Source of the DNA: UBA11740 sp035635855
Lineage (GTDB): Bacteria; Acidobacteriota; Blastocatellia; Pyrinomonadales; Pyrinomonadaceae
Length of the DNA: 64,000 nt
Reading direction: 5' to 3'
Assembly (NCBI GenBank): GCA_035635855.1
Contig: DASQAF010000040.1
Span: 410,060 to 474,059 of the forward strand
Shown: positions 45,023-52,934 of the stretch, one piece after another
Numbering within the stretch: the stretch's first letter is position 1
How the letters are laid out: the number at the start of each line of letters is the position of its first letter
Position numbers and translations under genes: made by a program
The notes under the pieces: generated by a model
What the model saw: only the letters and a program-made list of their open reading frames with translations
The model's database searches: none
What the model was told of the DNA's origin: nothing

Positions 45023-46657
45023 CTAATTCATAGCGATTGATTTCCCAAAACCGCCGCCGCTGGGTGTTACGATCCGCACTCGATCGCCTGGTCGCAGATC
45101 CCAACTTCCTTTGGACGACAGTTCTTCCCTGCCGTCGCGACGAATGATAAGAGCGCGACCAACATCGCCATCCGCACCGCCCTGTAATCCATAAGGCGCG
45201 CGCTTTCTCCGATCAGATAGCAAGGACATGCGCGCCGGTGCGAGCGTTTCAATCTCCCGAATCGCGCCATCGCCGCCTTTGTATTTTCCTTTTCCACCTG
45301 ATCCTTTGCGAATTCGATATTGCCGGACTCGCAGAGGGTAAGCGTATTCAAGCGCTTCGGCGGGCGTGTTCAAGCTGTTCGTCATATGTGTGTGCGTCGC
45401 GCTCATGCCATCCTGCCCGGGCCGCGCGCCCATTCCGCCCGCGACGGTTTCATAGTAAGAAAATTCAGCGCCGGTGCGCGGATCGAGCCCGCCGATGGTG
45501 AGGTTATTCATTGTTCCCTGGCTCGCCGCGGGAATCCGATCGGGAATAGCCTGGGCCAGGGCTTTGAAGACGACATCGACAATGCGCTGGGACGTTTCGA
45601 CGTTTCCGCCCGCAACCGACGCTGGATGAGTTGCGTTGACGACAGTACCCCGCGGTGCGATCACTTCGATCGGTTCGATTAGGCCGGCGCTGGCCGGAAC
45701 ATCGCCGGGAATTAGACAGCGAAAGACGTACGAGACCGCCGACACGGTGATCGCTTCGACCGCATTCAGAGCGCCGGCAACCTGTGGTGAACTCCCGGTG
45801 AAATCTACCTGCGCACGATCGCCTTTGACGGTAACACGAACACGAATCGGTACTTCGTTGGCACTGATGCCGTCGTCATCAAGCGCGTCTTCGGCTTCAT
45901 AACTCCCGTCCGGGATCGCTGCGATGACGTGGCGCATTACGCGGGCTGAGTACGAAATCAAGTGCAAAGCGTAATCGCTGGCTTCCTTCAGTCCTCGCCG
46001 TTCGACGATATCCAGCAGCCGCGTCGCTCCGGTTTTCAGCGAGCCGATCTGCGCTTCAAAATCGGCGCGTCTCTCCTGATTGCTGCGGACATTCGCGAGG
46101 ATCAGCTTCATGACGTCCTCGCACATTTCTCCGCCCCGGACGATTCGAATAGGTGGAATACGGACGCCTTCGCCGTACACGTCGGTGGCCAGGCCCATCG
46201 AACCGGGTGTAGCGCCGCCAATGTCGGCATGGTGCGCGCGGTTCGCGACGTAGAACAGGGTTCGGGAGTCGGGGGCGAAGGGCCGGTGCTTTTTCTGTAC
46301 TGACCTCCGACCTCTGACTCCTAACCCCTGCGCAAACACGCCCATCACCAGCGTCACGTCGGGCAGATGCGTCCCGCCCGCAAATGGATCGTTCAGCGCC
46401 ACTACATCGCCCGGACCAATCTCAACTTCGCGCAGCGCGGCCGCCACGGCCATCGGCATGGAGCCGAGGTGCACGGGCATGTGATCGCCCTGCGCAATCA
46501 CGCGGCCTGATGAGTCGAAAACCGCACAAGAATAATCGCGACGCTCTTTGATATTCGGCGAAAACGAAGTGCGCCGCAAAGCGATGCCCATCTCTTCGGC
46601 GACCGAAGTGTAGAGCGCGCGATAAATTTCCAGTGTGGTTGGATCGAACCGCTTCAT
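45023..46657 (-). CDS. hyuB: Hydantoinase B / oxoprolinase family protein
   Basis: A 544-residue catalytic-partner subunit of ATP-dependent hydantoinase/oxoprolinase enzymes. Family marks: FSPNIKERRDYSCAVFD, IAQGDHMPVHLGSM, NDPFAGGTHLPDVTLV, FYVANRAHHADIGG, SYETVAGGMGARPG-like YYETVAGGMGARPGQDG and GGGGFG-type SGGGFG. Between VMGVFAQ and TLFYVANR about 22 residues (GLGVRGRRSVQKKHRPF and on) interrupt what is normally a short loop; the DNA there is a palindromic dispersed repeat. With HyuA it hydrolyses cyclic imides or 5-oxoproline-like rings at the cost of ATP. Its ATG overlaps the stop of the YcxB-like gene. Confidence 0.92.
   Translation of the reverse strand: MKRFDPTTLEIYRALYTSVAEEMGIALRRTSFSPNIKERRDYSCAVFDSSGRVIAQGDHMPVHLGSMPMAVAAALREVEIGPGDVVALNDPFAGGTHLPDVTLVMGVFAQGLGVRGRRSVQKKHRPFAPDSRTLFYVANRAHHADIGGATPGSMGLATDVYGEGVRIPPIRIVRGGEMCEDVMKLILANVRSNQERRADFEAQIGSLKTGATRLLDIVERRGLKEASDYALHLISYSARVMRHVIAAIPDGSYEAEDALDDDGISANEVPIRVRVTVKGDRAQVDFTGSSPQVAGALNAVEAITVSAVSYVFRCLIPGDVPASAGLIEPIEVIAPRGTVVNATHPASVAGGNVETSQRIVDVVFKALAQAIPDRIPAASQGTMNNLTIGGLDPRTGAEFSYYETVAGGMGARPGQDGMSATHTHMTNSLNTPAEALEYAYPLRVRQYRIRKGSGGKGKYKGGDGAIREIETLAPARMSLLSDRRKRAPYGLQGGADGDVGRALIIRRDGREELSSKGSWDLRPGDRVRIVTPSGGGFGKSIAMN
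46262..46330. repeat. Imperfect palindromic repeat inserted in hyuB
   Basis: TTCGGGAGTCGGGGGCGAAG (from 46261) and the segment CTGACCTCCGACCTCTGACT plus CCTAACCCC (46299-46327) are imperfect reverse complements, and the latter is a purine/pyrimidine-skewed near-repeat of GACCTCYGAC. The segment codes for about 22 extra residues in frame. Confidence 0.65.
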
Positions 46658-47190
46658 TTCGTCGAACTCTCGGCCTGCTTAGCTGCGGCCACATAGCTTT
46701 GCGCGAGGGCAACAAATTGCTTCTGCTCGTCCGGTGATTTGAAGGCTCTGTTTCGAACAATGACCCCACCCGACCGGGTAAAAATGTCGACCGAGTCGTC
46801 GGTCACAAGGATCTCCTGGACTTTCTTCCACTCATAAGTGGTTTGGGTGGTTTTCTCTCTTACCATTATGGCGGACGGCAACAGCTCAACCTCACACGCA
46901 AAATCATTCTCATCACCGAGCTTCTCTCTGAAGAACCGGCGCATCCTCGCTTCGAATCTTCCCTGATACGTCCCCGCATAGTACAGTGCGCCAAAGACCG
47001 CCACCACAGTGCCCGCGACCAGGCCCACGAGCGACATCCGATAGAAGACAACAAAGAATACCAGCCCGCTGAATATTGCGGTGCCGATTAGGTTTTGCCA
47101 GTACCACGAGCGCGCGACTCTCGAGCGTTCTGTAAAACGCCGCGTAGAATCAACCAGATCTTCCTGCGTGTAATTGAACTGGACTTTCAT
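46654..47190 (-). CDS. YcxB-like membrane protein
   Basis: A 178-residue protein with two transmembrane helices (about residues 32-50 and 54-70). A YcxB-like C-terminal domain carries VELLPSAIMVREKTTQTTYEW and VDIFTRSGGVIVRNRAF, an EbsA/PH-like beta module. Unknown function. It sits between hyuA (13 bp upstream) and hyuB (ATGA overlap), an unusual intruder in a two-subunit enzyme operon. Confidence 0.82.
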   Translation of the reverse strand: MKVQFNYTQEDLVDSTRRFTERSRVARSWYWQNLIGTAIFSGLVFFVVFYRMSLVGLVAGTVVAVFGALYYAGTYQGRFEARMRRFFREKLGDENDFACEVELLPSAIMVREKTTQTTYEWKKVQEILVTDDSVDIFTRSGGVIVRNRAFKSPDEQKQFVALAQSYVAAAKQAESSTK

Positions 47191-47203
47191 TCACGTTCAC
47201 ACG

Positions 47204-49336
47204 TCAATCGATTTCCTTACCAGCATCGATTAAGAGGCTGCCGTGGCTGTCCACTCGCGCATTCACCCCTTCCGGAACCAGCGTCGTCGCCGAATACTCA
47301 GTCACAATGCAGGGTGCGCGCAGACGCGAACCTGATTTGACCTCCTCGCGATGATAAACCGCGGCACGAACCTTCTTTCCGGCAAAATATGTTTCGGTGA
47401 AACTGTGTGGCTGGGCGAGGTTCGTCGCGCGCGGCGCGCGGGCCGCACGTATCCTCAGCTTTTCCACCAGCCCACTCGACCGCACTCGCGCGCTCACAAT
47501 CTCAACCACATTTTTCTCCTGCGCATACCCGTAGCGCGCGCGATGTGCTCGATGAAAGGCCGCCGCAACGTCGCCGCGCGGCTGCTTGATCTGCAGCTCA
47601 AACGATTGACCTTTGTACCGCACTGCCAAAGATCGTTCGTGATGCTGCTTCTTATCAGGAAAGCGCTCGGCGCGCAGGGTAGCCCGCGCCGAGCGTTCCA
47701 ACTCGCGAAAGACGCCTTCCAGTTTCGACTCGACTCGGCGCGCGGCCTCGAGCATTACCGTGCGGCTTTGATCTTTTACCACGTCGGCGGTGACGACGCC
47801 CACCGCTGAGAGCGCGCCGGGTGATGAAGGCAACACTACGCGTGGAATGCCCAGCGCGCGCGCCAGCACCACCGCGTGCAAGCCGCCGGCGCCGCCAAAC
47901 GGAATCAAGGTAAAGTCGCGCGGATCGTGACCGCGCTCGACTGAGATGTGCCGCAGCGCCCGCTCCATGTTCGTGTCAACAACTTCGAGGATTCCACGCG
48001 CCGCAGAAATTGCGCTCATCCGACGTCCGGCGGCCGCACTCATTTCATTCGCCAGTTGGTTAAGCGCATCGCGCGCTCGCGCTTCATTGAGTTTGAAATC
48101 ACCGCCCAGCAAAGCTGTTCCCGGAAAGTGACCCAGCACCATGTGTGCATCGGTAACTGTGGGCAATAGCGATTGTCCATAACAGGCCGGACCCGGATCT
48201 GCCCCCGACGATTCCGGCCCAACGCGCAAAGATCCTCCTTCGTCCACGCGCGCAATCGATCCGCCGCCGGCGCCGACCGTGTGAATGTCCATCATGGGCA
48301 CGGCGACCGGAACTCCGGCGACAATAGCTTCATTAGTGAGCCGCATCCCGTCAGAATCGCAGAGGGCCACGTCGGTCGATGTTCCGCCCATATCGAATGT
48401 GATGATGTTTGTGAAATCGGCTGCCTGCGCGGCACGCAACGCGCCGACGACGCCACCGGCCGGACCTGACAGAATCGTGCGCACCGGTTCACTCGCGGCG
48501 GCGGATGCGGAGATACTGCCGCCGGAAGATTGCATCACTCTCAAAGCAAAGCTGGATCTTTGGGCTTTGGACTTTGGACTTGGATCGCGGCTCGATGCCG
48601 GACCGGATTCTTCGCAACCGCCATTACTGAGTCTATTTAGATATCGTCCCATCAACGGCTGTAAATATGCGTTGATGACCACGGTGGCGGTGCGTTCATA
48701 TTCGCGGTACTCGGGAAGGATTTGATGCGAGACTGAAAGCGGAACGCCGAGGACAGCGAGGGCCGCGGCGATCCGCTTTTCATGCTCGGGACGTACGAAG
48801 GAAAACAGCAGCGAGATGGCGATTGATTCCGGCTGCGCTTTCCGAAGCTTATCAACTAGCGCGGCGATCGTATCCTCGCCCAGTGTTTCGAGCACTTCGC
48901 CGGAAGCAGCGACGCGTTCACTCGCGCCGAACCTTAACTCGCTCGGAACCAGCGGCGGCGGTTTCACCGCGTTCAGATTGTAGAGCTCTGGTCGCGCCTG
49001 GCGGCCAATCTCAATCACATCTTCGAACCCTGCCGTGGTAACCAGAGCCGCGCGTGCGCCGCACCGCTGCAACAGCGCGTTAGTACCGACCGTGGTCCCA
49101 TGCACTACCTCGACCGCGTTCAATCGTGCGCCGGTCTCGGCCACGATTCGCTTCAGGCCTTCACTAATTGCGCGCGAAGGATCGTCCGGTGTCGAAGCAA
49201 GTTTGAAGACGCGGAGTTCGCCATCAGCTTCAAAAACAAAATCAGTGAACGTGCCACCGGTGTCCACACCGATGCGTACGCTGCGCTGCCGTCTGTTGAT
49301 TTTCTTTTTCACGTTGGAAGCAGATTTTTCTTGCAA
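47204..49336 (-). CDS. hyuA: Hydantoinase A / oxoprolinase family protein
   Basis: A 710-residue ATP-binding subunit. N-terminal VRIGVDTGGTFTDFVFE and VVHGTTVGTNALLQR, then the ASKHA-like phosphate motif FDMGGTSTDVAL and GAGGGSIARVD, and SVERGHDPRDFTLIPFGGAGG near the C-domain. Between NRLSNGG and LRVMQSSGGS, about 20 residues (CEESGPASSRDPSPKSKAQR and on) are extra; their DNA carries a 7-bp tandem repeat. The longest frame begins TTG 49336 without a clear ribosome-binding site; GTG 49312 is an alternative. Works with HyuB. Confidence 0.92.
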   Translation of the reverse strand: MQEKSASNVKKKINRRQRSVRIGVDTGGTFTDFVFEADGELRVFKLASTPDDPSRAISEGLKRIVAETGARLNAVEVVHGTTVGTNALLQRCGARAALVTTAGFEDVIEIGRQARPELYNLNAVKPPPLVPSELRFGASERVAASGEVLETLGEDTIAALVDKLRKAQPESIAISLLFSFVRPEHEKRIAAALAVLGVPLSVSHQILPEYREYERTATVVINAYLQPLMGRYLNRLSNGGCEESGPASSRDPSPKSKAQRSSFALRVMQSSGGSISASAAASEPVRTILSGPAGGVVGALRAAQAADFTNIITFDMGGTSTDVALCDSDGMRLTNEAIVAGVPVAVPMMDIHTVGAGGGSIARVDEGGSLRVGPESSGADPGPACYGQSLLPTVTDAHMVLGHFPGTALLGGDFKLNEARARDALNQLANEMSAAAGRRMSAISAARGILEVVDTNMERALRHISVERGHDPRDFTLIPFGGAGGLHAVVLARALGIPRVVLPSSPGALSAVGVVTADVVKDQSRTVMLEAARRVESKLEGVFRELERSARATLRAERFPDKKQHHERSLAVRYKGQSFELQIKQPRGDVAAAFHRAHRARYGYAQEKNVVEIVSARVRSSGLVEKLRIRAARAPRATNLAQPHSFTETYFAGKKVRAAVYHREEVKSGSRLRAPCIVTEYSATTLVPEGVNARVDSHGSLLIDAGKEID
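48559..48584. repeat. 7-bp tandem repeat TTTGGAC inside hyuA
   Basis: Three consecutive units TTTGGGC, TTTGGAC, TTTGGAC and a partial TTGGA. Three units make 21 bp, a multiple of three, so the frame is kept. It lies in a protein segment that is not part of the conserved HyuA core. Confidence 0.8.
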
Positions 49337-49440
49337 CTGTGGTGAACCAGTATCACACAGCTCTTATCGTTGACAAGAAGGTCGGGACTGGCCTATATAA
49401 CCCACGCTCGTCGCTTGCGGAATGAATTGAGGTGACCCCG

Positions 49441-50211
49441 ATGAGACTCACTAACTGCATGCTCGCATTTGCTTTGGTGTTGGCGTGCCTGATCGGCTGT
49501 AAGTCCGGCAGAACCTCAACCAGCACCGCCGGCAACAATGACGTGCCGAAGAACAGCAATAGTACGTCCAGCACGGCCAGCACCGCGCCGACTCCGGACA
49601 TCGGCGGCAAATACAGTGTGTTAGGGAGCAACCACGGCGGGACGATCTATAAGGGCACGCTCGAGGTTATCAAGCGCGGCGACGTCTATCAATTTCGCTG
49701 GAATGCCGGCGAACAATACGATGGCGTGGGTGTCGCCAATGGCAACATCGTTGCCGTCGCGTTTGCCAGCGGTGCGAACGGCAAAGGTTGCGGAGTGATC
49801 GACTATACGATCCAGGGCGACGGGACGCTGGACGGCAAATGGGGTTACTGGGGCGTGAATGAAGCTGGAAGCGAAAGAGCGACGCGAACCAGTGGCTCGG
49901 GATTGGTCGGCGAGTATGACGCCACCGGCAAGAATCCCGATGGCAAAGAATATAAGGCCACGCTCACGGTCGAACCGGCGGTCAATCTTTACCGGTTCTT
50001 GTGGAGCAACAACACTGAGGGCTTAGGGATTAAGCGTGGCGACAACATCGCTGTGGGCATCGGCGGCGCCCGCTGCGGCTTCGTGACTTATGAGATTCAG
50101 TCAGACGGCACGCTGGATGGAATCTGGGCGGCTATGGAACTGAGAAGACAGGAACGGAAAAAGCTACGAAGCAGTAGAACAGCCACAGATGAATATGGAT
50201 TCGCCAGATAA
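49441..50211 (+). CDS. Lipoprotein with two related beta-rich halves
   Basis: A 256-residue lipoprotein. Signal with lipobox VLACLIGC and a Ser/Thr/Asn linker. Two similar halves follow: GGKYSVLGSNHGGTIYKGTLEV ... YTIQGDGTLDGKWGYWG and GEYDATGKNPDGKEYKATLTV ... YEIQSDGTLDGIWA. Both end in TLDGxW, like the lipocalin-style strands of DUF-type fibrillar proteins. The last 11 residues (RTATDEYGFAR) are encoded by the left arm of a dispersed inverted repeat and probably replaced the original end. ATG 49441 follows GAGGTGA. Confidence 0.75.
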   Translation: MRLTNCMLAFALVLACLIGCKSGRTSTSTAGNNDVPKNSNSTSSTASTAPTPDIGGKYSVLGSNHGGTIYKGTLEVIKRGDVYQFRWNAGEQYDGVGVANGNIVAVAFASGANGKGCGVIDYTIQGDGTLDGKWGYWGVNEAGSERATRTSGSGLVGEYDATGKNPDGKEYKATLTVEPAVNLYRFLWSNNTEGLGIKRGDNIAVGIGGARCGFVTYEIQSDGTLDGIWAAMELRRQERKKLRSSRTATDEYGFAR

Positions 50212-50310
50212 AAATGAAAACGGATCCAGCGTCTCAGTTAGCGTGAAGTCAGCAAATTTGCTTTGGTGATTTCTTATCCGTGCCAATCCGTGTTCATCTG
50301 TGGCCTATTA
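50181..50310. repeat. Inverted repeat of the CCACAGATGAA family
   Basis: Left arm 50181-50225 (AGCCACAGATGAATATGGAT and on) and right arm 50274-50310 are imperfect reverse complements, about 50 bp apart. Both flanking convergent genes end inside it: the lipoprotein stop at 50211 and the oxidoreductase stop at 50308-50310. It is the same family as the arms around the GxxExxY gene. Confidence 0.8.
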
Positions 50311-51393
50311 AGTCTTCTCCCAGCAGCCACTCTCATGCGATCGACGCGCCGCGTCGAGCACCAGTTGCGTTCGATAACCGTCCTCAAACGTCGCCGCGCC
50401 CTCCACCGTCGTTTGACCCGCGCGCAAAGCTTCGACGATCCGGCGCGAGAAAACCGTAAAACCCCGCGCCCAGCCACCGTCGCGCATTCCCGGCGCCAGT
50501 TCGCCGCGATCAACTTCAACTCTCTTCCATTCACCTGCACCGACTTTTGACTGCCAAAGTTCGCCGCTCTCTTCGATCATGAATGCTCCTTCAGATCCGA
50601 AGATCTCCAAACGGTGTTCGGGTTTTCCCGGTTCGACCAACGAGGTCGAGACGTTCCCCGTCGCTCCCTCAGTCAAATCACCATCGGCAAAACGCAGCAG
50701 CAGGTTCGCCTCGTCATCGGTCGTAACTTCGCGCACTGTGCCGCTTTCATCCTTGCGCTCGCGAATATGAGTGGCCAGATTGGCTGAGACGGCCAAAGCT
50801 TCCGCGTCCAGCAACCAGCGAAACCCGTCGACCACGTGTGATCCAATAGCTCCGAGGGCGCCGCCGCCTTGCTTCTTGTCCGACCACCAATTCCAGGGAC
50901 GATTCGGATCAGCCCGCGAGTCAGAACCAAAGGTGAGCTTGGCATGTCGCACCTTGCCGATGTCGCCGCGCCGCAACAGCTCTCGCAGTTTCAGGCGCCC
51001 CGGCAGAAAACGAAGTTCATGGTCGATTAGCGCCAGCAGGCCCGCGTCGCGTGCCTTGTTCGTCATGCGCAAGGCTTCCTCGGCATCCATGGCCATGGGC
51101 TTTTCACACAGCACCGCTTTGCCGCGTTCCAGCGCGGCCAGAGTCATCTCGCAATGCGTCACCACCGGCGTGACTATGCTGACCAAATCAATGTCGTCGC
51201 GAGCGACGAGCGCGCGCCAATCATCTTCGACGCTCCGGATGTCGAATTCGCGCGCAACTTCCTCAGCGTGCTCGCGGTGGGCGCTGGAGATCGCTACTAT
51301 CCGGGCGCCGTCGCAATTTTTGAAGCCGGGAATTTGCGTCGTGCGCGCAAACCCCGCCCCAACGATTCCAATGCGGATTGTTTTATCGGCCAT
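50308..51393 (-). CDS. Gfo/Idh/MocA family NAD(P)-dependent oxidoreductase
   Basis: A 361-residue dehydrogenase acting on sugars, inositols or related polyols. N-terminal Rossmann motif IRIGIVGAGFARTTQIPGF, the family EKP in AVLCEKPMAMDAEEA, and a C-terminal alpha/beta domain with GGGALGAIGSHVVDGFRWLL, where the His of the catalytic region lies. The precise sugar cannot be deduced. ATG 51393 (MADKTIRIG) is preferred to the ATG at 51411. The final residues run into the inverted repeat. Confidence 0.92.
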   Translation of the reverse strand: MADKTIRIGIVGAGFARTTQIPGFKNCDGARIVAISSAHREHAEEVAREFDIRSVEDDWRALVARDDIDLVSIVTPVVTHCEMTLAALERGKAVLCEKPMAMDAEEALRMTNKARDAGLLALIDHELRFLPGRLKLRELLRRGDIGKVRHAKLTFGSDSRADPNRPWNWWSDKKQGGGALGAIGSHVVDGFRWLLDAEALAVSANLATHIRERKDESGTVREVTTDDEANLLLRFADGDLTEGATGNVSTSLVEPGKPEHRLEIFGSEGAFMIEESGELWQSKVGAGEWKRVEVDRGELAPGMRDGGWARGFTVFSRRIVEALRAGQTTVEGAATFEDGYRTQLVLDAARRSHESGCWEKT

Positions 51394-51517
51394 GGACGGA
51401 ATTATGGGCACCCGTAAACGGCGCTGTCCAGCCGGCGACTCTTTCCCTCTGGCTCAAGCCCGTGACCACGAATCGTCATAAGCCTGACGTCATGGAAGTT
51501 TGCCGAACTTGCCCTCG

Positions 51518-52474
51518 TCAAGCGGCGACTGGGATTATTCTCTTGCTGCGTTCGCTTTTGAAAATCTCGCCGGCCTCGGCAAACGCGCTTTCCAGCTTCT
51601 GCACTAGTTCCGCTACTTCATTTGAATTTCGAATGTTCGCTTGTTCGAGTTCTGCGCAAAGTTTAGCGACAAGATTGGCGCCCATGGTCAGGCTGCTGCC
51701 TTTCAGCGCGTGCGCAAGTTGTTTGAGTTGGTTTTGGCGCTTCTTCGCGACGGCGGCTTTGATCTCATTTACCTGCCCGGCTGCGTTCCCCAGATAAAGA
51801 TCGATCAGTTCAATGACTAAATCAGAATCCACACTTCCTTCGTCATCTTCAAGTCTGGTGAGCACCGAAAGGTCTACGGCGCCCTCAGCAAGGCGGGCAG
51901 GGTCGTGAAGTTCAGGTTCGGCGACCGGGCCGGACGGTAAGGCGATTGCTGGCTTCTCTTCTGACCCGCTGGCAAAAGTTCTTCGCGTGGCGGTTGGCAG
52001 CTCAGTCGGCTTAGTTACAGCCGGTTTAGTTACAGTCGGCTTAGTTACAGCCGGTTTAGTTACAGCCGGTTTAGTTACAGCCGCGACACCCAGCATCATT
52101 CGCAGCATTTGCTCCAGTCGCTTCCTGGTAAACGGTTTCGGCAACAAGATTGTCGCCCCGGCCGCAAGCCCTTTCGCCAGCAGTTTGATATCAGACTCGG
52201 CGGTAATCAGCATCACGGGAATTCGCATGAGGCGTTTCTCAGTGCGCATGAAGCGAATCAAATCCGAGCCCTCCAGATACGGCATCGACATATCAAAGAC
52301 GGCGCCGGCAAAATCGGCGTCGCCCTGCAAAAGGCGATAAGCATCGCGACCGTCATTCATCGACACTACACCATGACCCTCGCCCTCGAGGATCGATGTT
52401 AACCAGTGTCTGATCACGGGATCATCGTCGGCGATGAGAACTCGCGAGACAGTCTTGCCTTTGGATGAATTCAT
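51518..52474 (-). CDS. Response regulator with C-terminal HPt domain
   Basis: A 318-residue phosphorelay protein. REC domain residues 10-128: ADDD pocket, phospho-acceptor Asp61 in AVFDMSMP, Lys in LLPKPF. A linker of five VTKPA/T repeats (residues 133-157) is followed by an HPt domain about 200-305 with phosphorylatable His255 in LAHALKGSS. It can take phosphate on Asp and, via HPt, pass or receive it from a hybrid kinase such as the one at 55307. The frame is open back to 52504, but MNSSKG at 52474 fits REC homology. Confidence 0.9.
   Translation of the reverse strand: MNSSKGKTVSRVLIADDDPVIRHWLTSILEGEGHGVVSMNDGRDAYRLLQGDADFAGAVFDMSMPYLEGSDLIRFMRTEKRLMRIPVMLITAESDIKLLAKGLAAGATILLPKPFTRKRLEQMLRMMLGVAAVTKPAVTKPAVTKPTVTKPAVTKPTELPTATRRTFASGSEEKPAIALPSGPVAEPELHDPARLAEGAVDLSVLTRLEDDEGSVDSDLVIELIDLYLGNAAGQVNEIKAAVAKKRQNQLKQLAHALKGSSLTMGANLVAKLCAELEQANIRNSNEVAELVQKLESAFAEAGEIFKSERSKRIIPVAA
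52006..52080. repeat. 15-bp tandem repeat in the REC-HPt linker
   Basis: Five tandem 15-bp units (YCGGYTTAGTTACAG on the plus strand) encode Val-Thr-Lys-Pro-Ala/Thr five times. Units differ by two bases at most. The number of units could vary without breaking the frame. Confidence 0.92.
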
Positions 52475-52504
52475 TTTGTCGTTCCTTTGATTGTGAAGTT
52501 TCAA

Positions 52505-52934
52505 GCTTCGGGGAACACGATCCCGATCGTGGGCCGATCCAGCTCGCTAACAACATATCAAACAACGTGCCGAGTGACGCCTTCAGGAATCAGATCTCCC
52601 GCTGAATGAACTTCGCGCCAGTTTTTCCAACAAACTGTGTTCCGGCACACTAGGTGCCGATATCACAAAGCCTGGTCCCTGGTCGGGACGAGTGGTGCAC
52701 TACGCCGCACCTTGGCTGGCGAGTGACCTGTAATGCCTCGCCAGATCGACTGACTCCAGTCTCTACCCCGTCGCACCAAAGATCTTCACGAAAGAATCTT
52801 GTAATGAAGATTAAGCAGGCGATAACGCGGTCCCCTACCAACAGAAAGTAGCGAGCGAAATGGCTTCGAGTAGTGGACCTGGAACATCGTTCCCTCACTT
52901 ACCATCCGTACTTTTTGAACTCCAAGGAGATTTG
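52505..52934. other. 430-bp divergent intergenic region
   Basis: This separates the minus-strand REC-HPt gene from the plus-strand porin gene and should hold both promoters. I find no supported gene, tRNA or terminator here. The frame of the porin continues upstream to 52860, but homology and AAGGAGA at 52924-52930 place its start at 52935. Confidence 0.6.
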
